From an uncultured Faecalibacterium sp. (lineage in GTDB: Bacteria; Bacillota; Clostridia; Oscillospirales; Ruminococcaceae): 32,486 nt of DNA. Shown one piece after another: positions 26,411 to 32,486 of the stretch. Each line of letters begins with the position of its first letter. Positions within the stretch are counted from its first letter, which is position 1. The stretch spans positions 1 to 32,486 of the forward strand of contig CAKSTO010000028.1 in NCBI GenBank assembly GCA_934501115.1, written 5' to 3'. The notes under the pieces are model-generated. The model saw only the letters and a program-made list of their open reading frames with translations. It did no database searches and was not told the origin of the DNA. Both the position numbers and the translations under genes were made by a program.

Positions 26411-27148
26411 TTACTGATCTGCCTGACGGCGCAGGTAATTCTTGACAGCATAGATCAGTTTGCCGGTCGTCAGTTTTTCTCCGGCAAAGCCGTTTTCTTC
26501 TTTGAAAGCAGCCCATGCCTCGGTAGGGCTGGCCTCCAGCTGGTCGATCATTCGCCGGATGCCGCTGTCCACTGCCGAGACTGAGATGCCGAATTTCTGC
26601 CCCACTGCCTGCAGGATCTCCTTGCGGATCGCCATCTTCTGCGAACTGCCGAACACGACATCTACGGCACTGGTCAGATAGCTGCAGTTTGCATCCGGAA
26701 GCTGAATGCCCCAGCTGCGGCACAGCTCCTGACATTGGCGCTCCCGCTTTTGACCCTGCTGCCCCGGCATCCGGTACAGCTGCCGCAGCAGGCTCCGGAG
26801 ATCGGTCTGCCCCAGATAAAATACGCCGTTTTCGGTATCCATACACAGCGCCGAGTCATTGTTCCGCCTGCCCTCATCGAACATCAGAACCATCGGCGGC
26901 GGCGTCAGCCTGCGTGCATGCATCAGAAACTCCAGCCCGGTCATATCTTCCATTTCACTGCACAGAATGATGATATCAAACACGTGGCCGGACTGCAGAG
27001 CCTGCAGCATCCGGCTGCCGCTCTGGAAGCACTCGCAGTCAATGGATGGGTCTTCCTCTTCCAGATAGTGCTTCTGCACGCGCAGCTCTTTGCGGTCGTA
27101 GCTTGCAAGTGCGATCTTCAGAGTCCGGATCCTTCGCTCATTGCCCAC
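26411..27148 (-). CDS. Spo0A-like response regulator with a degenerate receiver
   Basis: 245 aa. The C-terminal domain (about 143-243, from CRSWGIQLPDANCSYLTSA to YAVKNYLRR) has the pattern of the Spo0A DNA-binding domain, with recognition helix near VSAVDSGIRRMI (190-201). The N-terminal domain (about 10-125) has receiver spacing, but its chemistry is lost. The acidic pair is Ser16-Tyr17 (ASYDRKEL against ADDNREL in Spo0A). The phosphate-accepting Asp is Cys63 (IIILCSEM against IILDLIMP), the Thr is Phe90 and the Lys is Gly113. It should therefore work without phosphorylation. Start GTG 27148 overlaps the upstream gene by 11 nt and follows AAGGCGGGG. It is not the canonical sporulation Spo0A. 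Confidence 0.78.
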   Translation of the reverse strand: MGNERRIRTLKIALASYDRKELRVQKHYLEEEDPSIDCECFQSGSRMLQALQSGHVFDIIILCSEMEDMTGLEFLMHARRLTPPPMVLMFDEGRRNNDSALCMDTENGVFYLGQTDLRSLLRQLYRMPGQQGQKRERQCQELCRSWGIQLPDANCSYLTSAVDVVFGSSQKMAIRKEILQAVGQKFGISVSAVDSGIRRMIDQLEASPTEAWAAFKEENGFAGEKLTTGKLIYAVKNYLRRQADQ

Positions 27149-27443
27149 GCAGAGCCCCGCCTTTCGTTGTGAACTGCTCTGCCGTCATCAAATCTGCCAT
27201 CACATCCTGCCAGATCTCCGGCTGGACGCCATTTTCACACAGGTACTGCAGGATCCGGTAACAAAGTTCCGGAGCTGCGGCAAGATGGCTGCTTTTCATG
27301 CACTGACTGCTGCCGGTACGACAAAGGGTCAAACGGCAGCCGTTTTCATCGTCTGCATCCAGAGAATAGACCAGGGTGTATGCCTTCTGAAGCCCGTCGA
27401 TTGCAGAAAATTGTCGGATCATAGGTGAAAATGTGCGTTCCAT
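27138..27443 (-). CDS. Small DUF6514-like protein
   Basis: A 101-aa protein and the first gene of the three-gene operon. The pattern YTLVYSLDADDENGCRLTL, then ELCYRILQYLCENGV and PEIWQDVMADLM, resembles DUF6514 proteins of clostridia (Y.L.Y.L...YG..., then ...L...L..N.VTP.HL.DVV.DFL). I recall that pattern only loosely. No membrane or signal segment; Cys residues at about 56, 60 and 68 are not a clear metal site. AAGGAGG precedes ATG 27443 by 7 nt. The 11-nt overlap with the Spo0A-like gene implies coupled translation and perhaps direct contact between the products. Function unknown. Confidence 0.6.
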   Translation of the reverse strand: MERTFSPMIRQFSAIDGLQKAYTLVYSLDADDENGCRLTLCRTGSSQCMKSSHLAAAPELCYRILQYLCENGVQPEIWQDVMADLMTAEQFTTKGGALRGQ

Positions 27444-27506
27444 GTGAGTTCCTCCTTGCTACAAGGCAATACGACGCTTTTCGCGTACCCTTGTGTTTCG
27501 TTTTAT

Positions 27507-27536
27507 ATTGTAAGGAGCAGAGAGGGGCTCATTCAA
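27507..27536 (-). promoter_or_regulatory. Promoter of the Spo0A-like operon
   Basis: Read on the minus strand: -35 TTGAAT (27536-27531), 18-nt spacer, -10 TACAAT (27512-27507). This gives a leader of about 57 nt that contains one of the CGTCG motifs (27471-27477). Confidence 0.6.
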
Positions 27537-27542
27537 TCCTTA

Positions 27543-27561
27543 AAAAGTGTCTAAAAGTGTC
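27543..27561. promoter_or_regulatory. Helically phased direct repeat upstream of the -35 box
   Basis: AAAAGTGTC occurs at 27543-27551 and again at 27553-27561, a 10-bp period, starting 7 nt upstream of the minus-strand -35. It spans TGTCTAA (27548-27554), one base off the 0A box TGTCGAA. The position fits an activator contact site. Confidence 0.45.
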
Positions 27562-27644
27562 ATTTTGACTTCTTAGAAAAATATACGTCGCATTTTTTAG
27601 AGATACGACGAATTACGTCGGAGGCTCCGGGCGAAGCTGCTGCG

Positions 27645-27740
27645 ATTTGCGTCGGATTTTCGGCAGCTGCACATCGGCGCGCTGCTTTTTGACGACGCGT
27701 GCCGATGACACTACTAAAATATCACGAATCCGACGCAAAT
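27645..27740. repeat. Long inverted repeat with an inner hairpin
   Basis: ATTTGCGTCGGATT (27645-27658) is the exact complement of AATCCGACGCAAAT (27727-27740). Between them is a second pair, CATCGGC (27672-27678) and GCCGATG (27701-27707), extended by GCG/CGC. It may be a paired operator that loops or a structured RNA. Confidence 0.65.
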
Positions 27741-27967
27741 TCAACTGTCTGTGTCAGGTTCTGCATTGTTTTAAGATGACACCCTTCGCCGCAAACGCAG
27801 AAAAATGTGGATTCTGCGGGAATGAAGCGAGGTTATACATATATTTTTCATAATCATCTGATAAAATAATACAGATTATTGTTCGATTGCGGAAACACTA
27901 CGCTGCTGTGATGACGTAACAGTATATGGCGGCACTTTCGCGGAAAAGTGCCGGAAAGGCTCAGTCA
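27741..27967 (+). promoter_or_regulatory. Leader region of the ABC transporter with hairpins
   Basis: Contains the hairpin CGCAGAA / TTCTGCG (27796-27818), a very AT-rich stretch at 27832-27882 where a promoter is likely though no good -35/-10 pair stands out, and the hairpin GGCACTTT-CGCGGA-AAAGTGCC (27931-27952). That last hairpin ends one base before the ribosome binding site GGAAAGG (27953-27959), so it may control translation. No small gene is convincing. Confidence 0.5.
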
Positions 27968-30900
27968 ATGCTACAACTCAAACACCTCAGAAAAGAATAC
28001 AAAACCGGCGATCTGGTGCAGAAAGCACTGGATGATGTCAGCCTGAACCTCCGCGACAACGAGTTTGTTGCGATCCTGGGACCCTCCGGTTCGGGCAAGA
28101 CCACCCTGCTGAATATCGTAGGCGGTCTGGATCGCTATGACAGCGGTGATCTGATCATCAACGGCGTGTCGACCAAAAAATATACGGATCGCGATTGGGA
28201 CTCCTACCGCAACCACACCATCGGCTTCGTGTTCCAGAGCTACAACCTCATCCCGCACCAGACGGTGCTGGCCAACGTGGAGCTGGCGCTGACCATCTCC
28301 GGCATCTCCAAGGCCGAGCGCCGCCGCCGTGCTGCCAAAGCGCTGGAGGATGTGGGGCTGGGCAACCAGCTGCATAAGCACCCCAGTGAGATGTCCGGCG
28401 GCCAGATGCAGCGCGTGGCCATTGCCCGTGCCCTCGTGAACAACCCTGACATCCTGCTGGCAGACGAGCCTACCGGCGCACTGGACAGCGAGACCAGCAT
28501 TCAGGTGATGGAGCTGCTGAAAACCGTTGCCAAAGACCGCCTCGTGGTCATGGTTACCCACAACCCCGAGCTGGCAGAGCAGTATGCGACCCGTATCGTC
28601 CGGCTGAAGGACGGAGTCATCCGCTCCGACACCGACCCCTTTGAGCCGGATGCCGCCGCCATGACCCCGCCGGTGCACAAAAATCTGGGGCACGCCTCCA
28701 TGTCGCTCCTTACGGCACTGTCCCTGAGCTTCAACAACCTCCTGACCAAAAAGGCACGCACTCTGCTCACCGCCTTTGCGGGCTCCATCGGAATCATCGG
28801 CATTGCGCTGATCCTGTCGCTGTCCAATGGCGTGAACACCTATATCGAGGATATGGAGCGCTCCACCCTTTCGGAGTACCCGCTTCAGATCTCCAGCAGC
28901 GGTATGGACTTTACCGCGCTGATGAACTCGGACACCTTCAACTCCGGCAGTACCGCATCCTCTGCGCCGGAAGGCATGGTCACCGTGCAGAAGCTGCTCT
29001 CTCAGATGACCGTGGGCGTCAGTGCCAACGACCTTGCGTCCCTCAAGGCGTATCTGGACAGCGACCAGTGCACCATCAAGGAGGACGCTTCTGCTGTGGA
29101 ATACGCCTACCTGCCGCAGCCGCTGCTTTACCGCGAGGATGCGGACGGCAGTGTCCACAAGGTGAACCCGGACACCACCTTCTCTGACCTGAACAGCGGC
29201 GGGCTTTCCACCACAAGCATCATGTCCACCATGATGCGCCCCAATGTTTTCGGCGAGATGGCCGAGACCCCCGAGCTGTACGAGGACTCGTACGATGTCA
29301 AGGCCGGCCGCTGGGCAGAAAACTATGACGAGTGCATCCTTGTGTTGAACGAGGACGGAAGCATCTCGGACTACGCTCTGTATACGCTGGGTCTGCGGGA
29401 CCAGGCTGAGCTGGACAAAGCCCTGCAGCAGTACGCACAGAACCAGAACATCACTCTGCCGGACGACTACGGCACCTACGCCTACGACGAGATCCTTGGA
29501 AAGACTTTTAAGATCGTTGCGCCGTCCGACTGCTATATTTATGACGAGCCCCACCACATCTGGCGGGATAAATCCGGCGACGAAGATTATATGAAGGCTC
29601 TGGTGGACAGCTCTCCCGAGCTGAAGATCGTGGGCATCGTCCAGCCCAAGGCGGATGCATCCTCCACCATCCTGCCGACCGGCATCGCCTACCTGCATGA
29701 GTTGAGCAACTATATCATCGACCGCGCCGCCGAAAGCGAGATCGTCAAGCAGCAGCTGGCCGACCCGGAGATCAATGTGCTCACCGGTGAGCCGTTTGAG
29801 TCCAAGGATCTCACGAACTTTGACCTTGCATCGGTGTTCTCGGTGGATACCGATGCTCTGAAAGATGCCTTCCAGTTCGATGCGGGCGCGCTTGATTTTG
29901 ACCTGAGCGACGCTTTTGATCTGAGCGGAGGCTCCTTCGACCTCGGTTCGCTCATCGACCCCTCCGGCATCTCGCTGGATCTGAGCGGCCTTGATCTCAG
30001 CAGCATCGACCTGAGCAAAATTGACCTGAGTGGTATCGACCTCAGCGGCATCGACTTCAGCCAGATCGAACTGCCGGAGGTGGGTGACCTTGATCTGAGC
30101 CAGCTGTTTGACGGCATGGACTTTTCCATCTCGCAGGACGCGCTGCAGAGCCTGATGAAGAACATCATGAAGGGCTATAAGCGCTATATTATCGGCAACG
30201 GCATTCTGCATCTGGATAAGATCGGCTTTGACTCCTATATGGAAAGTGACATTTTCAAGCAGATCCTGGCCGAGTCCATGGGCGAGCTGCTGGATACCTC
30301 CGGGATGCAGCAGCAGTTCACCGAAGCACTGCAGAAAAATCTGCAGACCGTGATGGAACAGTATTCGGCTCAGATCGGTCAGCAGGTCATGCAGCAGATC
30401 GGAGACAAGATCAGCGATCAGCTGAGCGGCGAGCTGGGGCAGCAGCTGGCTCAGCAGCTTGGCACTGCCCTGCAGGCGCAGCTTGCGGAGGTCTTCCAGA
30501 GCCAGATGGGTACGATGATGGAGACCCTGCTCCGTCAGCTTCTGCCCCAGTTCAGCAAGCAGCTGCAGTCTGCCATCCAGAACAACATCTCTCAGCTGGG
30601 CGGCCAGATGGAAAGCGCGTTGAAGATCGATGCCTCTGCTTTCCAGAATGCAGTGCAGCTGAATATGTCCAGCGCAGAGCTGACCGAGATGGTGAAAAGC
30701 GCCATCAACGGCTCTGCCTCCAGCTACGATGACCTGCTGACCACGCTGGGCTACGCAGATTATGCAAAGCCGGACTCCATCTGGATCTATCCCAAAACCT
30801 TCGAGGCCAAAAACAGCATCGTGGAAAAGCTGGATGCCTACAATGACGCCATGCGTGAGCAGGGGGAAGAGGATAAGGTGATCCAGTACACCGACACGGT

Positions 30901-31345
30901 GGGCACCTTGATGGACTCTGTTACCCAGATCGTGGGCATGGTCAGCAATGTGCTGGTGGCCTTTGTTGCCATCTCGCTGGTAGTCTCTTCCATCATGATC
31001 GGCGTCATCACCTATATCAGCGTTCTGGAACGCCGCAAGGAGATCGGCATCCTGCGTGCGATCGGTGCCTCCAAACACAACGTGTCGGAGGTGTTCAACG
31101 CCGAGACCTTTATCATCGGCTTGTGCTCCGGTGTAATGGGTGTGGGTCTGAGCCTGCTGCTGCTGATCCCCGGCAATATGCTCATCCGCTCCATCGCCGG
31201 CAATACCGAAGTTACCGCCTCGCTGCCGCCGCAGGCAGCGCTGGTGCTGATCGTGCTGGCGACCATTCTGACCATTCTCGGTGGTCTGATCCCGGCTCGG
31301 AGCGCCGCCAAGAGCAACCCTGTGACCGCTTTGCGGTCAGAATAA
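27968..31345 (+). CDS. ABC transporter, fused ATPase and MacB/FtsX-type permease with a large extracellular domain
   Basis: 1,125 aa. The ATPase domain (about 1-230) has Walker A GPSGSGKTT (38-46), signature MSGGQMQRVAIARA (from 142) and Walker B ILLADEPTGALD (Glu167). TM1 is at about 265-285 (GSIGIIGIALILSLSNGV) and three C-terminal spans lie in the last 150 residues, with the FtsX-type ERRKEIGILRAIGASK between TM2 and TM3. The extracellular part (about 290-970) includes six pentapeptide-like repeats (I/L)D(L/F)SX at 670-699, then a Gln-rich amphipathic region (about 775-890). ATG 27968 with GGAAAGG at 27953-27959 is preferred to ATG 27926. Relatives export peptides or macrolides, or act as mechanotransmitters; the substrate here is unknown. 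It is divergent from the Spo0A-like operon. Confidence 0.88.
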   Translation: MLQLKHLRKEYKTGDLVQKALDDVSLNLRDNEFVAILGPSGSGKTTLLNIVGGLDRYDSGDLIINGVSTKKYTDRDWDSYRNHTIGFVFQSYNLIPHQTVLANVELALTISGISKAERRRRAAKALEDVGLGNQLHKHPSEMSGGQMQRVAIARALVNNPDILLADEPTGALDSETSIQVMELLKTVAKDRLVVMVTHNPELAEQYATRIVRLKDGVIRSDTDPFEPDAAAMTPPVHKNLGHASMSLLTALSLSFNNLLTKKARTLLTAFAGSIGIIGIALILSLSNGVNTYIEDMERSTLSEYPLQISSSGMDFTALMNSDTFNSGSTASSAPEGMVTVQKLLSQMTVGVSANDLASLKAYLDSDQCTIKEDASAVEYAYLPQPLLYREDADGSVHKVNPDTTFSDLNSGGLSTTSIMSTMMRPNVFGEMAETPELYEDSYDVKAGRWAENYDECILVLNEDGSISDYALYTLGLRDQAELDKALQQYAQNQNITLPDDYGTYAYDEILGKTFKIVAPSDCYIYDEPHHIWRDKSGDEDYMKALVDSSPELKIVGIVQPKADASSTILPTGIAYLHELSNYIIDRAAESEIVKQQLADPEINVLTGEPFESKDLTNFDLASVFSVDTDALKDAFQFDAGALDFDLSDAFDLSGGSFDLGSLIDPSGISLDLSGLDLSSIDLSKIDLSGIDLSGIDFSQIELPEVGDLDLSQLFDGMDFSISQDALQSLMKNIMKGYKRYIIGNGILHLDKIGFDSYMESDIFKQILAESMGELLDTSGMQQQFTEALQKNLQTVMEQYSAQIGQQVMQQIGDKISDQLSGELGQQLAQQLGTALQAQLAEVFQSQMGTMMETLLRQLLPQFSKQLQSAIQNNISQLGGQMESALKIDASAFQNAVQLNMSSAELTEMVKSAINGSASSYDDLLTTLGYADYAKPDSIWIYPKTFEAKNSIVEKLDAYNDAMREQGEEDKVIQYTDTVGTLMDSVTQIVGMVSNVLVAFVAISLVVSSIMIGVITYISVLERRKEIGILRAIGASKHNVSEVFNAETFIIGLCSGVMGVGLSLLLLIPGNMLIRSIAGNTEVTASLPPQAALVLIVLATILTILGGLIPARSAAKSNPVTALRSE

Positions 31346-31363
31346 GCATTCTCTGCCCATCCG

Positions 31364-31394
31364 GGAGCCGCTGCGTTTGCAGCGGCTCCTTTTT
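31364..31394 (+). terminator. Terminator of the ABC transporter gene
   Basis: A perfect 11-bp stem GGAGCCGCTGC / GCAGCGGCTCC, loop GTTT, then five T (31390-31394). Confidence 0.93.
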
Positions 31395-31421
31395 GCATTC
31401 CGGCGGGTCTTGTGCTAGAAT
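31393..31421 (+). promoter_or_regulatory. Promoter of the SpoU-family methyltransferase
   Basis: -35 TTGCAT (31393-31398), 17-nt spacer, -10 TAGAAT (31416-31421) with extended TGC. The -35 overlaps the T run of the preceding terminator. Confidence 0.7.
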
Positions 31422-31454
31422 AGGAAAAAAGATTTTCCAAAGGAGATTTTTCGG

Positions 31455-32282
31455 ATGCCGAATATCGTTGAGATCACAGATTTTTCTGCCCCGGAGCTGG
31501 ATGCTTATGCCCGCCTGACGCAGGCACAGCTGCGCAGCCGCCTTGAGCCGGAAAAGGGGATCTTTATTGCCGAAAGCCCCAAGGTGATCGCCCGGGCGCT
31601 GGACGCAGGGTATCAGCCGCTGTCCCTGCTGATGGAACGCAGACAGATCACCGGTCCGGCGGCAGAGATCCTGACCCGCTGCGGAAATGTGCCGGTGTAC
31701 ACCGCAGATCGGGATACACTGGCAAGCCTGACCGGCTTTGAGCTGACCCGTGGCGTGCTGTGCGCGTTCCGCCGCCCGCTGCCCTGCAGCGTGGAAGAAG
31801 TGTGCCGCAGCGCCCGTCGGGTGGCCGTGCTGGAAGGCATTGTGGACTCCACCAATGTGGGAGCGATCTTCCGCAGTGCCGCTGCCTTGAATATGGATGC
31901 AGTGCTCGTCACACCCTCCTGCTGCGATCCGCTGTGCCGCCGTGCGGTGCGGGTGAGCATGGGCACCGTGTTTCAGGTGCCATGGGCACAGATCGGTGCC
32001 ACCCCTGCCGACTGGCCGGAAAATGGCATCGGGCAGCTGCACCGCCTTGGCTTCAGAACCGCCGCCATGGCACTGAGCGACCGCTCGGTGAGCATCGACG
32101 ATGCCTCTCTTGCCGCCGAGCCGAAACTTGCCGTTGTTCTGGGCACCGAGGGCGACGGCCTGGCGCATACGACCATTGCGGCCTGCGACTACACCGTAAA
32201 GATCCCGATGTCCCATGGGGTAGATTCGCTGAATGTTGCAGCTGCCAGCGCTGTGGCATTCTGGCAGCTGGGAAATCGCTGA
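31455..32282 (+). CDS. SpoU/TrmH-family RNA 2'-O-methyltransferase
   Basis: A knotted SPOUT methyltransferase that transfers methyl from SAM to a ribose 2'-OH in rRNA or tRNA. In 275 aa there is an N-terminal substrate-binding domain (about 1-105: RLEPEKGIFIAESPKVI) and a SpoU catalytic domain with motif 1 STNVGAIFRSA (Asn134, Arg139), motif 2 LGTEGDGL (229-236) and motif 3 IPMSHGVDSLNVAAASAVA (250-268). AAAGGAG (31439-31445) precedes ATG 31455. The TrmH, RlmB and TsnR-like groups share these motifs and the target base cannot be decided from sequence. It is monocistronic. Confidence 0.9.
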   Translation: MPNIVEITDFSAPELDAYARLTQAQLRSRLEPEKGIFIAESPKVIARALDAGYQPLSLLMERRQITGPAAEILTRCGNVPVYTADRDTLASLTGFELTRGVLCAFRRPLPCSVEEVCRSARRVAVLEGIVDSTNVGAIFRSAAALNMDAVLVTPSCCDPLCRRAVRVSMGTVFQVPWAQIGATPADWPENGIGQLHRLGFRTAAMALSDRSVSIDDASLAAEPKLAVVLGTEGDGLAHTTIAACDYTVKIPMSHGVDSLNVAAASAVAFWQLGNR

Positions 32283-32299
32283 GCGTTCTGGAAAACTGC

Positions 32300-32328
32300 T
32301 TGACAAATCTCCCAAATCGAGTTAAACT
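32300..32328 (+). promoter_or_regulatory. Strong stable-RNA-type promoter
   Basis: Consensus -35 TTGACA (32300-32305), 17-nt spacer, -10 TAAACT (32323-32328). The start is about 32335, 9 nt before the tRNA-like sequence at 32344. Confidence 0.8.
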
Positions 32329-32343
32329 TACAGAGTCATCTGA

Positions 32344-32459
32344 GGGCCTATAGCTCAGTTGGGAGTGCAAGCGTATCGCTTTTGTGCCCCACAGAGTTGT
32401 GGGCATTCAAATGGGGAGTATGTCGGTTGGTCGCCCAACCGAGTCACGCCCCTAAATAT
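32344..32459 (+). pseudogene. Broken tRNA 5' half with foreign downstream sequence
   Basis: The first 22 nt, GGGCCTATAGCTCAGTTGGG then AG, match the tRNA that starts at 32460 at 21 of 22 positions. After that the D stem is mispaired (GTGC for GAGC), and no anticodon arm or complementary acceptor strand follows. Instead there are hairpins CCCACA-GAGT-TGTGGG (32388-32403) and TCGGTTG-GTCGCC-CAACCGA (32423-32442) and an isolated T-loop-like TTCAAAT (32406-32412). It is probably transcribed from the promoter at 32300. Confidence 0.55.
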
Positions 32460-32486
32460 GGGCCTATAGCTCAGCTGGGAGAGCGT
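32460..32486 (+). tRNA. tRNA 5' part (Ala or Ile type), cut by window end
   Basis: GGGCCTA acceptor strand, TA, and a well-paired D arm GCTC-AGCTGGGA-GAGC, then the window ends. The anticodon is outside, so the amino acid is only a guess from the 5' sequence. Confidence 0.75.

Larger units (their letters stand above)
27471..27740. promoter_or_regulatory. Array of seven CGTCG-core motifs, candidate Spo0A-like operator
   Basis: In the gap between the Spo0A-like operon and the ABC transporter, CGTCG or its complement occurs at 27471 (ACGACGC), 27585 (ACGTCGCAT), 27605 (ACGACGAAT), 27615 (ACGTCGGAG), 27649 (GCGTCGGAT), 27691 (GACGACGCG) and 27728 (ATCCGACGC). The rough consensus is (A/G)CGTCGNAT, sharing GTCGNA with the 0A box TGTCGAA. 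Orientation varies. No gene is seen in the array. Confidence 0.5.

Noticed and set aside
26411..27148. Canonical sporulation regulator Spo0A
   Set aside because: The receiver lacks every phosphorylation residue and no sporulation genes are nearby; only the DNA-binding domain pattern supports the relationship.
27543..27740. CRISPR array
   Set aside because: The repeated motifs are 9 bp, irregularly spaced and in both orientations; there are no repeat-spacer units and no cas genes in the window.
27647..27853. 68-aa plus-strand frame upstream of the ABC transporter
   Set aside because: It crosses the inverted repeats and CGTCG motifs, has no ribosome binding site, and a composition unlike a protein.
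32344..32459. Functional tRNA with unusual arms
   Set aside because: No anticodon arm or 3' acceptor strand pairing with GGGCCTA exists, and the D stem is mismatched; called a remnant instead.

Overview
The window reads as a chromosomal segment of a GC-rich, low-motility gut Firmicute. Faecalibacterium or a close Oscillospiraceae relative is my best guess (about 0.7). The reasons are codon use, AGGAGG-type ribosome binding sites, a two-phosphofructokinase tandem, a large BcrAD/BadFG-type activase, and purine genes separated by GC-rich palindromic repeats. No phage, IS transposase, CRISPR array or resistance gene was seen. This is mostly core chromosome with some lineage-specific accessory material.

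Layout. (1) 1-7977 is a plus-strand run of late purine genes: the 3' end of purH (AICAR transformylase), purD, single-chain purL and purB. Every gap in it, and the end of the run, carries a palindromic repeat, with two families alternating. (2) 8123-10345 holds a terminator and promoter, then rsuA (16S rRNA pseudouridine synthase) and a PucR-type regulator of unknown ligand. (3) 10526-15087 is a cell-wall/division operon: ftsE and ftsX (overlapping by 4 nt), a secreted coiled-coil M23 peptidase, a 34-aa membrane peptide and an S41 C-terminal-processing protease. (4) 15364-16512 has rsmA and tRNA-Thr(TGT). (5) 16722-20612 has a membrane-anchored SGNH hydrolase on the minus strand, with back-to-back promoters shared with two tandem, pyrophosphate-type phosphofructokinases. 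(6) 20699-25211 (minus) encodes a 979-aa activase with two ASKHA domains and a 438-aa 2-hydroxyacyl-CoA dehydratase-like protein. Related proteins are usually one roughly 1,400-aa chain; here the two parts are separated by a palindromic repeat. (7) 25544-27443 (minus) is a three-gene operon: a small DUF6514-like protein, a Spo0A-like regulator whose receiver has lost its phosphorylation residues, and a soluble histidine-kinase-like ATPase. (8) 27968-31345 is a large MacB-type ABC transporter fusion with an unusual extracellular region. The 524-bp gap between (7) and (8) contains seven CGTCG-core motifs that resemble diverged Spo0A boxes, plus long inverted repeats. (9) 31455-32486 has a SpoU-family RNA methyltransferase, a strong stable-RNA promoter, a broken tRNA 5' half and the beginning of an intact-looking tRNA cut by the window edge.

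The most likely undescribed unit is regions 7-8: a probably phosphorylation-independent Spo0A relative, an adjacent sensorless kinase, a candidate operator array and a divergently transcribed exporter. The dispersed palindromic repeat families and the split dehydratase/activase are the next most interesting items. All functional assignments come from motifs and remembered family patterns; no searches were run.
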